7,869 nucleotides of DNA, taken from contig CATPAW010000128.1 of NCBI GenBank assembly GCA_955652255.1, forward strand, positions 1 to 7,869. Direction: 5' to 3'. Made by a program: the position numbers and the translations under genes. Below, in pieces: positions 1 to 6,024 of the stretch. Every line of letters starts with the position of its first letter. Position 1 is the first letter of the stretch. The notes below the pieces were generated by a model. It was not told the origin of the DNA. It worked only from the letters and a program-made list of their open reading frames with translations, and searched no databases. This DNA is from an uncultured Chthoniobacterales bacterium (GTDB lineage: Bacteria; Verrucomicrobiota; Verrucomicrobiia; Chthoniobacterales; UBA10450).

Positions 1-40
1 ACCGAAGTAGTGAGTTAGTGACTACGCGATCATTGTCCGC

Positions 41-72
41 TAATCGCTGAATCGCTCAATTGCTAAATCGCT
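41..72. repeat. Tandem octamer repeat, four copies
   Basis: Four consecutive 8-base units TAATCGCT, GAATCGCT, CAATTGCT and AAATCGCT follow each other without gaps (consensus NAATYGCT). This is a short minisatellite-like array in non-coding DNA upstream of the START-type gene. Bases 1-40 before it also contain a repeated TAGTGA/TTAGTGA motif but no recognisable gene. No function can be assigned. It may be a slippage-prone intergenic repeat. Confidence 0.7.
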
Positions 73-73
73 A

Positions 74-122
74 ACAGCCGCAGTGCGCTTTTATCGGCTG
101 GTCGCGCTCGCATTGCGGCTGT
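74..122 (+). repeat. Long imperfect palindrome / stem-loop
   Basis: Bases 74-87 (ACAGCCGCAGTGCG) pair with 109-122 (CGCATTGCGGCTGT) over 14 positions, with a single non-Watson-Crick position (G83 opposite T113) that becomes a G-U wobble in plus-strand RNA. The loop is 21 bases and contains CGGCTG at 95-100, which can alternatively pair with CAGCCG at 75-80. There is no T-run after the stem, so it is not a classical intrinsic terminator. It could be a dispersed REP-like palindrome or a structured leader of the downstream gene. Confidence 0.6.
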
Positions 123-170
123 CCAAAGATTGTCAAAGCGCAACAGGCAGAAACCGGGTACTGTTGCCGG

Positions 171-464
171 ATGGAGCGCCGAATTCTTTGCGGATTCGTC
201 GCGATCTTTGTTCTTGCCGGAACATCCTCCCTTCGTGCCGAACCTTCCAGTTCGGTCAATCCGAACGAGGGCTGGAAACTGGCGACGCAATCCAATGGCG
301 TTGCGATCCACACCAGGCCGCATCCCGGTTCGCCGCTGAAAGAATTCAGGGCGGTAGGCGAGATCGACGCGCCCAGTGGCGCCGTCCACGCAGTGATCGA
401 CGATCTCGAAAATTATCTCAGCTTCATGCCGTACACAGCCGAATGCCGGCTGATCAATCGTTGA
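171..464 (+). pseudogene. Secreted START/SRPBCC-domain protein, truncated
   Basis: The reading frame begins with a clear Sec signal peptide: basic MERR, a hydrophobic stretch at about residues 5-18, and a probable signal-peptidase I site after LRA (residue 23). The mature part starts a START-like lipid-binding fold: GWKL near residue 34, GVAIHTRP (43-50), GSPLKEFRAVGEIDAP (53-68), and DDLENYLSFMPYTAECRL (77-94). Members of this family with this N-terminus usually have a further ~120 residues forming the rest of the helix-grip fold; here a TGA follows LINR at residue 97. Only six bases separate it from the end of the convergent kinase, so no remnant of the missing part can lie in between. I therefore call it a truncated gene or the product of a rearranged or chimeric junction. 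START proteins bind hydrophobic ligands, but this fragment is unlikely to fold. The start ATG is chosen because it gives the signal peptide; no strong Shine-Dalgarno sequence precedes it. Confidence 0.6.
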
Positions 465-470
465 GCCCCG

Positions 471-1670
471 TTATTGCTTTGTTGTGCTTTCGGGCGTTCC
501 CGCTTCCAACATTCGCACGCGCCTGTCGATGTAAGGCAATCGAATCGTCAGGGTGAGGCCTTTGCCTTCGCTGCTTTCGATGGAAAGTTCGCCGCCATGT
601 TCGCGCACGATGCGACGCACAATCAAAAGTCCAAGACCGGTGCCGGACGATTTGGTGGTGAAATAAGGTTCGAAAACGCGGCTCAGATTTTCGGCAGACA
701 TCCCGACGCCCGTGTCCGTGAAGCTTACCAACACGTGGGTGTCGTCACGATCGGTGCGGATGCGCAGGACGCCACGGCGTTTCATTGCTTCGAAGCTGTT
801 CTTAATCACGTTATAGAAAGCCTGCTTCATCTGGTCGCGATCGAGCTTGAGCAGCGGCAGATCGGAACGAAGTTCCTGCTCGACGACGAGCTCGCGGTCC
901 TGAATTTCCGGAGCAAAAAAGTGCACCGCTTCATCGACAATCGCATTCACGTTTTCGGGATGCAGTTGTGGCTTTGATGGCCGGATGGCGCGGAGAAATT
1001 GGCTCACGATCGAATCGAGCCGCGCGATCTCGGCCCGCGCGACGTCAATCGACTCCTGGAGGTCGGCTTGCACCTTTTCATCAAGCTCGCGCACTTTACG
1101 CTCCATCAGCTGGAGATGGATGTGAAGCGAGTTCAGCGGATTGCCGATTTCGTGCGCCACGCCGGCGGCGAGGAGGGTGAGCGCATTTAATCGCTCCGAC
1201 TCGATTGTCTGCTCGGCCGAGCGGCGGCTCGCGGTGATGTCGCGCAAAATCATGGCATGACCGACCTGCCGGGCGGAGATGTCGATCTTATCGTCGGCCG
1301 CGCGGTGCTCGATCGTGAGCGGCACGATGTAAAAATTAATGAAACGATTTTGCGGATAAAAAATTTCCATGTCGCGACTGATCGCTCCTTCCGATCGGGA
1401 AAGAGCGTCCCAATCCAGGCCGTGCACTCGTTCGTCCAACCGTTTACCGATCGCGTCCTCGCTTTCCAGTCCAAACAATTCGCAGGCTGCCTCATTTACG
1501 TAGGTGATGCGCCCGTTCGAATCGGTGACGATGATGCCTTCCTGGATGGCGTTGAAAACGGTTTCGAAAAATCCTTTTTCCTCCGCGAGACGGATCAGGT
1601 AATTTTGCACCTCCTCGGGACCGATCCGTCCGAGGCGCCCGATCAGTTTTTCAAGAAAACCCGATTTCAT
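471..1670 (-). CDS. Soluble PAS-domain sensor histidine kinase (NtrB-like)
   Basis: A 399-residue kinase without any membrane segment, so probably cytoplasmic. After a short N-terminal helix, a PAS domain spans about residues 35-145 (EGIIVTDSNGRITYVNEAA at 44-62, closing MILRDIT at 140-146). The dimerisation/phosphoacceptor domain follows with H-box GVAHEIGNPLNSL, phospho-acceptor His173. The ATPase domain shows all boxes: N-box NVIKNSFEAM (Asn287/Asn291), G1 DTGVGM (319-324), F-box VFEPYFTTK (332-340) and G2 GTGLGL (343-348). The GNPLNSL H-box and the FEPYFTTK motif are typical of the NtrB/AtoS-type kinases that often pair with sigma-54 activator regulators. No response regulator lies next to it here, so it is an orphan within this window and its signal and partner are unknown. 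It faces the truncated START gene tail to tail and is divergent from the glycosyltransferase. No good ribosome binding site precedes the ATG (upstream GTAACGAA). Confidence 0.93.
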   Translation of the reverse strand: MKSGFLEKLIGRLGRIGPEEVQNYLIRLAEEKGFFETVFNAIQEGIIVTDSNGRITYVNEAACELFGLESEDAIGKRLDERVHGLDWDALSRSEGAISRDMEIFYPQNRFINFYIVPLTIEHRAADDKIDISARQVGHAMILRDITASRRSAEQTIESERLNALTLLAAGVAHEIGNPLNSLHIHLQLMERKVRELDEKVQADLQESIDVARAEIARLDSIVSQFLRAIRPSKPQLHPENVNAIVDEAVHFFAPEIQDRELVVEQELRSDLPLLKLDRDQMKQAFYNVIKNSFEAMKRRGVLRIRTDRDDTHVLVSFTDTGVGMSAENLSRVFEPYFTTKSSGTGLGLLIVRRIVREHGGELSIESSEGKGLTLTIRLPYIDRRVRMLEAGTPESTTKQ

Positions 1671-1776
1671 TTCGTTACGCTTGAAACGGCGGCTGCGGTT
1701 ATGGAGAGGGCACGTTGGCCTGGTCCAACACGCATTGCTTGAACCATCGTGTCAAACATCGCAATCTCATCGCGCG

Positions 1777-1782
1777 TAATAT
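1777..1782 (+). promoter_or_regulatory. Possible -10 element for the plus-strand glycosyltransferase
   Basis: TAATAT at 1777-1782 resembles a sigma-70 -10 box and would place a start site roughly 20 bases before the ATG at 1807. There is no convincing -35 at the matching distance. The 136-base divergent gap (1671-1806) also holds a small inverted repeat GTTGG/CCAAC (1704-1708 and 1715-1719) that could be an operator. Both are suggestive only. Confidence 0.25.
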
Positions 1783-1806
1783 GGGAAGATGGAATGAGCA
1801 GTATGA

Positions 1807-2529
1807 ATGACACACGAACGCACACGCATCACTGAGCCTATGAAGGTTTCGATTGTCATCCCGTGCTATAACGAAAAGAGTACGATCGCGAAAATCGTCG
1901 AGGCGGTGCGCAGCGCCCCAGTTGAAAACAAAGAGATCATTGTGATCGATGATGGGTCTAATGATGGAACTCAAACTTTACTGCGGGAAAAGCTTTCCGG
2001 TGCGGTCGACCAGATTATTTACCATCCCACCAATCGAGGAAAAGGAGCGGCCCTGCGCGCGGGTTTCGAAGCGGCGAGCGGAGAGATAATTTTGGTGCAG
2101 GATGCCGATCTTGAGTACAGCCCCAAGGAATATCCGCTTTTGCTCGAGCCGATAATTTCTGGCAAAGCCGATGCCGTTTTCGGCTCGCGTTTCATGGGCG
2201 GCCGCCCCCATCGCGTGGTATTTTTTTGGCACATGATCGGTAACAGGTTTCTCACCCTGCTCTCAAATATGTTCACTAATTTAAATCTGACCGACGTGGA
2301 AACCGGCTACAAAGCTTTTCGAGCGCCGCTCATCAAATCGATTCGGATCGAAGAAAACCGTTTCGGAGTCGAGCCGGAAATAACGGCCAAGCTCGCGAAA
2401 AAGCGCTGCCGAATCTATGAAGTGGGCATTTCTTACTACGGCCGGACGTATGAAGAAGGAAAAAAGATCGGCTGGCGAGACGGGTTGCGGGCACTGTATG
2501 CGATCGTTAAGTACAACTGCTGCCGGTAA
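1807..2529 (+). CDS. Family 2 glycosyltransferase, DPM1-like
   Basis: A GT-A fold inverting glycosyltransferase, expected to move a sugar from a nucleotide-sugar (GDP-mannose or UDP-sugar type) to a polyprenyl-phosphate or glycan acceptor at the inner face of the cytoplasmic membrane. Counting from the internal ATG at 1840, motifs are: VSIVIPCYNE (3-12), EIIVIDDGSNDGT (32-44), NRGKGAALRAGF (65-76), the metal-binding DAD (88-90), FGSRF (114-118), ETGYKAFR (154-161), EPEITAKLAKK (168-178), and YGRTYEEGKKIGWRDG (200-215). This order and the ~229-residue size match the soluble dolichyl-phosphate-mannose-synthase-like group; no C-terminal membrane helices follow. The ATG at 1807 adds eleven polar residues before the fold; the one at 1840 starts directly at the beta-1 strand and may be the true start. 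Neither has a strong Shine-Dalgarno sequence. The protein looks complete and intact, and the next gene begins 9 bases after its stop. Exact donor and acceptor are not decidable. Confidence 0.9.
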   Translation: MTHERTRITEPMKVSIVIPCYNEKSTIAKIVEAVRSAPVENKEIIVIDDGSNDGTQTLLREKLSGAVDQIIYHPTNRGKGAALRAGFEAASGEIILVQDADLEYSPKEYPLLLEPIISGKADAVFGSRFMGGRPHRVVFFWHMIGNRFLTLLSNMFTNLNLTDVETGYKAFRAPLIKSIRIEENRFGVEPEITAKLAKKRCRIYEVGISYYGRTYEEGKKIGWRDGLRALYAIVKYNCCR

Positions 2530-2538
2530 ACGTGATCT

Positions 2539-2802
2539 ATGCGGAAATATTTGCGCCGCAGGCTGCGCGATTATCTCGCACTTTACATCCGGCCGGAAGA
2601 TTCCGTCCTGGAAGCTGACTTAACTGCGGAAAACACGTCCGGCAGGATGCAACTCTTTTTCCGCGTTCGGTCACCAGATCAAACTAGTACGATCGTGCTG
2701 GAATTGATTCTTCTGGAACGTGGGCACAGCGCTGAAGGCCCTTGCCCCTTGTCACCTGCGAGCAGCGCGAGACTCTTAGACTTCGCTCAGCATAACACAT
2801 AA
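2539..2802 (+). pseudogene. Truncated start of a probable methyltransferase-type gene
   Basis: The first ~27 residues (MRKYLRRRLRDYLALYIRP, then EDSVLEAD) look like a genuine protein start: a basic amphipathic helix followed by a sequence resembling the first strand (xxVLExD) of class I SAM-dependent methyltransferases. After that the frame reads DLTAENTSGRM and on, which no longer resembles the glycine-rich SAM loop and has the character of translated non-coding DNA up to the stop at 2802. The gene sits 9 bases behind the glycosyltransferase, as expected for an operon partner. My interpretation is that only the 5' end of a much longer gene survives (break at roughly 2620) and the rest was lost by deletion or replaced. 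The family call is weak because only one motif is present. Alternatively it may be a small protein of unknown function. Confidence 0.4.
2758..2797. repeat. Candidate dispersed repeat downstream of pnp
   Basis: The segment with GAGACTCTTAGACTTCGCTC followed by AGCATAACA resembles a motif (GACTTCGCTCAGCATGACA and variants) that I recall as recurrent between genes in several soil and environmental bacterial genomes. Within the window it occurs once, so its repeat nature is inferred from memory. It lies in the 3' region shared by the broken methyltransferase-like gene (plus) and pnp (minus). The remaining bases 2640-2845 show only a near-palindrome AGTACGATCGTGCT (2686-2699) and no convincing terminator. 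Confidence 0.3.
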
Positions 2803-2845
2803 AACGGACAGACCTCGCTGTGCGCCAGAATAGGCCCGCGTAAGC

Positions 2846-4996
2846 TTACCCGGCTGGCACGCGCTCAACTGCTTCGCCGGTTTCGGCTTCGGCGCGTTCT
2901 TTCAATGCGGCTTTGCGCGAGAGTTTTACGCGGCCTTTGTCGTCAATGCCGATGCATTTGACCCAAATCATGTCGCCGACGTTCGCGACATCTTCGGTGC
3001 GATTTACTCGGAAATCGGCCAGCTCGGAAATATGCACGAGACCGTCTCTGCCCGGGAAAACTTCGACAAACGCGCCGAATTCTTTCACCGAGACAACGCG
3101 GCCCTGGTAGGTCTGACCGATCTCGATTTCGCGCGTCATGCCGCCGATAATTTCTTTTGCGCGCGCCATGCTTTCGCCGCTGGTCGCGTAGATGTGCACT
3201 GAGCCGTCGTCCTCGATATTAATTTCAGCGCCGGTTTCCGCGACAATGCCTTTGATGGTTTTGCCGCCAGGACCGATAAGCGCGCCGATTTTCTCCGGAT
3301 TAATTTTGATCGTTTCGATGCGTGGCGCGTACTTCGACAACTCCGCGCGCGGTTTGTCGATCTTGCCACGCATGATTTCGAGAATTTTCGTGCGCGCTTC
3401 TTTCGCACGCATGATCGCCTCGGCCATGATTTTGTGGCTGACGCCCGGAAGTTTCAGATCGAGCTGATAACCGGTGACGCCGTTGTCCGTGCCGCAAAGT
3501 TTGAAGTCCATGTCGCCGAAACGATCTTCGGAGCCGATGATGTCGGTGAGCAACTCGTAACGTTTCAATTGTCGATCTTCGCCGTGTTCGGTGACGAGGC
3601 CGACGGAAATTCCGGCGACCGTTCCCTTCACTGGGACACCAGCGTCCATCAGCGCCAACATCCCGCCACAGACGCTCGCCATCGAGGTCGATCCATTCGA
3701 TTCCATGATCTCGCTCGAGATGCGAACGGCGTAACGAAAGTCGTTTTCGCCCGGCACAACTGGTTCGAGCGAACGCTCCGCCAGAGCGCCGTGGCCGATC
3801 TCGCGCCGGCTCGCGCCACCGGTGCGACCGGTCTCTCCCACGCTGAACGGCGGAAAATTGTAATGCAAAATAAAACGCTTCGAAGTTTCGCCGCCGCCGT
3901 AGGCGTCGATGTTTTGCGCTTCTTCGATCGGCGCCAGCGTGGTGAGGGCGAGGGCCTGGGTTTCGCCGCGCTGGAAAATGGCCGAGCCATGCGCGCGGGG
4001 CAGCACGCCCACTTCGCAACTGATTGAACGCAGATCCTGATAACCCCGGCCATCAACTCGTTTTTGTTTGTCGAGAATGCTGATGCGAAACGCCTTTTTC
4101 TGCACGTAATCGAACGCTTGCCAAATTGAAAACGCATCGGTCTCGGGATATTTCTGCAAGATCGACATCTTCACTTCTTCGCGCAGTGCGTCGATCGCTT
4201 TGGCGCGCGCGACTTTTCCTTCGGTGTAAAGCGCGCTTTCAATGCGGCTGCCCGCCACTTGATAAGCAATTTCGAGCAGGTCCTGTTTCACCCGAAGCAG
4301 CGGCATCTCGCGTTTCGGTTTGCCCACTTGCGCGGCCAGTTCTTTTTGGATGCGAATCATCTCGCGCGCGTGTCCGTGCGCGAACTCGAGCGCTTTTATG
4401 AAATCGGCCTCCGGCATTTCGTTCGCCGCGCCTTCAATCATGATGACGTCGTTTTCGGTGCCGACGTAAATAAGATCGAGATCGCTTTGCGTGCGCTCCG
4501 TGTGTGTGGGGTTGGCGATGAACTGGCCATTCACGCGGCCAACGCGCACGGCGCCGATCGGGCCCGAAAACGGGATGTCGGAAACGCAAAGCGCGGCCGA
4601 AGCGCCATTAAGCGCGAGAATATCGGGATCATTTTCACCATCGGCGCTGAGAAGGAGGCTGATGACTTGAGTGTCGTAGAAGTATCCCGTCGGAAAAAGT
4701 GGCCGCAGCGGCCGATCGATCATGCGTGAAGTCAGCGTTTCCTTTTCCGAAGGACGACCTTCGCGTTTGAAATAACCGCCGGGAAATTTTCCGACCGCCG
4801 CCGCTTTTTCCCGATAATCGACTGTGAGCGGAAAATAATCCTGACCTTCCTTGATGGTGGTTGCCGAAACGGCGCTCGCCAGCACCATGGTGTCGCCGCA
4901 TGAGACGATGACCGCGCCGTCGGCGAGCTTGGCGATTTTACCGGTATCGATGGAGATATGAGAGGCCCCGATTTGGGCCGTGACCTGATGTTGCAT
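2846..4996 (-). CDS. pnp: Polynucleotide phosphorylase (PNPase)
   Basis: A 716-residue 3'-to-5' phosphorolytic exoribonuclease that degrades RNA to nucleoside diphosphates, works as a trimer, and in many bacteria belongs to the RNA degradosome. The full domain set is present: first RNase PH domain (about 1-230, with GKFPGGYFKREGRPSEKE at 69-86), helical linker (about 240-315), second catalytic RNase PH domain (about 316-545), KH domain (about 560-620, IGPGGK at 574-579) and S1 domain (about 625-695, GRVVSVKEFGAFVEV, DGLVHISEL). The phosphate-binding loop reads SNGSTSMA (433-440). The catalytic block EDRFGDMDFK supplies Asp491, Asp497 and Lys499, equivalent to E. coli Asp486, Asp492 and Lys494. 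The tail after S1 is short, about 22 residues. It lies 191 bases downstream of rpsO in the conserved rpsO-pnp order. The start ATG has a good Shine-Dalgarno AGGAAAG (5001-5007), seven bases between AGGA and ATG. The site overlaps a predicted hairpin, suggesting leader-based control. Confidence 0.98.
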   Translation of the reverse strand: MQHQVTAQIGASHISIDTGKIAKLADGAVIVSCGDTMVLASAVSATTIKEGQDYFPLTVDYREKAAAVGKFPGGYFKREGRPSEKETLTSRMIDRPLRPLFPTGYFYDTQVISLLLSADGENDPDILALNGASAALCVSDIPFSGPIGAVRVGRVNGQFIANPTHTERTQSDLDLIYVGTENDVIMIEGAANEMPEADFIKALEFAHGHAREMIRIQKELAAQVGKPKREMPLLRVKQDLLEIAYQVAGSRIESALYTEGKVARAKAIDALREEVKMSILQKYPETDAFSIWQAFDYVQKKAFRISILDKQKRVDGRGYQDLRSISCEVGVLPRAHGSAIFQRGETQALALTTLAPIEEAQNIDAYGGGETSKRFILHYNFPPFSVGETGRTGGASRREIGHGALAERSLEPVVPGENDFRYAVRISSEIMESNGSTSMASVCGGMLALMDAGVPVKGTVAGISVGLVTEHGEDRQLKRYELLTDIIGSEDRFGDMDFKLCGTDNGVTGYQLDLKLPGVSHKIMAEAIMRAKEARTKILEIMRGKIDKPRAELSKYAPRIETIKINPEKIGALIGPGGKTIKGIVAETGAEINIEDDGSVHIYATSGESMARAKEIIGGMTREIEIGQTYQGRVVSVKEFGAFVEVFPGRDGLVHISELADFRVNRTEDVANVGDMIWVKCIGIDDKGRVKLSRKAALKERAEAETGEAVERVPAG

Positions 4997-5000
4997 TTTA

Positions 5001-5025
5001 CTTTCCTGGATGTGCGAGTTCCAGG
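5001..5025 (-). promoter_or_regulatory. pnp ribosome binding site within a hairpin
   Basis: On the minus strand CCTGGA (5025-5020) can pair perfectly with TCCAGG (5010-5005) across a 9-base loop. The 3' arm includes the first three bases of the AGGAAAG Shine-Dalgarno sequence (5007-5001), so formation of this hairpin would hide the pnp ribosome binding site. The 5' arm is also half of a competing 9-bp stem with 5097-5105, making the two structures mutually exclusive. Pairing is seen directly; a regulatory role is inferred. Confidence 0.5.
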
Positions 5026-5105
5026 CCGGTCACCCTGACTGTAGGTTTTAATCCCGCGATTGCGGGACTAAAACCTAAAATCCAAGGTGGTTCGTTCGGC
5101 CTGGA
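5020..5105 (-). promoter_or_regulatory. Long-range stem in the rpsO-pnp spacer
   Basis: In the transcript, UCCAGGCCG (complement of 5105-5097) and CGGCCUGGA (complement of 5028-5020) form a perfect 9-bp stem that closes over the 36-base palindrome at 5042-5077. A short inner CACC/GGUG pairing could extend the closed form. When this stem forms, the arm that would otherwise cover the pnp ribosome binding site is occupied, leaving the site free. This is the layout of an on/off leader switch; whether it works as one is inference. Confidence 0.5.
5042..5077 (-). repeat. 36-base near-perfect palindrome between rpsO and pnp
   Basis: Plus-strand arms TAGGTTTTAATCCCGC (5042-5057) and GCGGGACTAAAACCTA (5062-5077) flank a 4-base loop. 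The only imperfection, A5051 opposite C5068, becomes a U-G wobble when read on the minus strand, so the sense transcript of rpsO-pnp folds into a continuous 16-bp stem. No U-run follows, so it is not a standard terminator. It is a good candidate for an RNase III processing site, as is known in the E. coli rpsO-pnp spacer, or for a dispersed REP-like element that has landed there. Confidence 0.75.
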
Positions 5106-5187
5106 CTGCTGATTGTTGTGTTTCTAATTTACGCTTGGCTTCAAACGGAAAAACGATGAACGCGAACTTCCCCAAAGATGGCCGCGG

Positions 5188-5451
5188 TTATTTCCGCAGC
5201 TTTAACTTGTCGATCAACTTTTTGTAGCGATCGGCTTTCGATTTGCTCAAATAATCGAGCAAACTCCGGCGTTGCGCGACCATCTTGAGCAGGCCGCGGC
5301 GCGAGGAATGATCTTTGGCGTTGCTCTTCAGGTGTTCCGTCAGGTGCTCGATCCGGTGTGTGAGAAGTGCAACCTGCACATCCGCGCTGCCGGTATCGTT
5401 TTTATGCAGCTGGAACTCCGTGATGTTCAACGTTTCCGTGTTCTCCGCCAT
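5188..5451 (-). CDS. rpsO: 30S ribosomal protein S15
   Basis: An 87-residue primary-binding protein of the 30S subunit that contacts 16S rRNA in the central domain and organises the platform. The S15 signature is complete: NDTGSADVQVALLTHRIEHL (18-37), then DHSSRRGLLKMVAQRRSLLD (47-66) and YLSKSKADRYKKLI (67-80). Length is normal for the family (89 in E. coli). It precedes pnp on the same strand, the usual bacterial order. No Shine-Dalgarno-like purine run lies before the ATG. A possible promoter very close upstream would give an unusually short leader. Confidence 0.98.
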   Translation of the reverse strand: MAENTETLNITEFQLHKNDTGSADVQVALLTHRIEHLTEHLKSNAKDHSSRRGLLKMVAQRRSLLDYLSKSKADRYKKLIDKLKLRK

Positions 5452-5464
5452 AAACGAAGTCGCT

Positions 5465-5492
5465 ATTGTAGATGAAGACCGCGCTTTCGCAA
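5465..5492 (-). promoter_or_regulatory. Possible rpsO promoter
   Basis: On the minus strand TTGCGA (5492-5487) and TACAAT (5470-5465) are separated by 16 bases, a fair match to sigma-70 -35 and -10 boxes. Transcription would start only some 5-8 bases before the rpsO ATG, which would make the mRNA nearly leaderless and agrees with the missing Shine-Dalgarno sequence. A GCGCTT/AAGCGC inverted repeat (5481-5496) overlaps the -35. The rest of the gap 5497-5568 shows nothing I can identify. Confidence 0.35.
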
Positions 5493-5568
5493 GCGCCGCC
5501 TGCGCACCGCAGCAGATTGCGCCGATCGGGGCGTTTCAGCATGTTGCCGCCTGAGAATTTGTTCGAAA

Positions 5569-5948
5569 TCAGAACGGCAGCGGCAAGCGATCCGGCGGGA
5601 TCCACTTTTCGCGCGCGGTTTTCGAGGTGATCAGCTCGCGCGTGTAGTGGGCATCGATTGGGCGGCGAGTGCCCCAGCGCGCGACGATTAAGTTGATCCG
5701 GCGCCAAAGTGGAAGATCGACATCGTAATTTGCGGCGACGTGATCGAGCAGACGCATCCAAAACGTCGTCAACGTCTCGTGATAAAGATTGCTGACGCCG
5801 TGGTGCGCCGCGAAGTCGCGAATCTTTTCGCGCATGCGCTTGAGCGCCTGCTCCGGCGGCATCTCGTTGAGATAACTCAACGCCACGCAACATGCGCGGC
5901 GTGAGTGAACTCCGATGACGGAATAGTCGCGGTCTCAAAGGCGTGCAC
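5569..5948 (-). pseudogene. Conserved hypothetical protein, apparent frameshift
   Basis: The downstream part (5886 to 5569, 105 codons) reads ALSYLNEMPPEQALKRMREK, then DFAAHHG, LYHETLTTFWMRLL, and ends with SKTAREKWIPPDRLPLP. This pattern matches a family of uncharacterised bacterial proteins that I recognise only as conserved hypotheticals. Its usual N-terminus (FE..T.P..EFTHAAHVAVAL) is present upstream but in another frame: VHAFETATIPSSEFTHAAHV is encoded at 5948-5889 and then runs into a TGA at 5879-5877. Restoring one G around 5886 (GTTGCGTGGCG to GTTGCGGTGGCG) joins the two halves seamlessly as HVAVALSYLN. So this is either a recent pseudogene or a one-base sequence error. The upstream frame stays open to about 6032 without an ATG; the GTG at 5948-5946 is the nearest candidate start, and residues before it (KGFASDAEISAL) also look coding. 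No function is known. Confidence 0.6.
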
Positions 5949-6024
5949 CAGCGCCGAGATTTCGGCGTCGCTGGCGAACCCTTTTGTTTTCCAATCCGCG
6001 CTCCGGCGCGGCTCAAGCGAGCCG

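Noticed and set aside
1..170. CRISPR array or attachment site in the repeat-rich left end
   Set aside because: Units are only 8 bases and contiguous without spacers, and no integrase, tRNA or cas gene is nearby.
83..556. 157-codon plus-strand frame overlapping the START gene
   Set aside because: The overlapping frame at 171 has a signal peptide and START motifs; this one is Arg/Cys-rich, crosses the kinase 3' end and has no motif.
1257..1742. 161-codon plus-strand frame opposite the kinase
   Set aside because: Complement of the kinase PAS region; no independent coding evidence.
2800..2845. Intrinsic terminator for pnp
   Set aside because: On the minus strand ACAG/CTGT around a 6-base loop is followed by CCGTTTT, but a 4-bp stem is too weak to call.
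2841..2848. Palindrome TAAGCTTA at the pnp stop codon
   Set aside because: Eight bases overlapping a stop codon are expected by chance; no flanking structure.
3300..4019. 239-codon minus-strand frame inside pnp
   Set aside because: Arg-rich shadow of the pnp coding sequence, typical of high-GC DNA; no motifs.
3434..4027. 197-codon plus-strand frame opposite pnp
   Set aside because: Antisense shadow of a strongly conserved gene; no recognisable domain or ribosome binding site.
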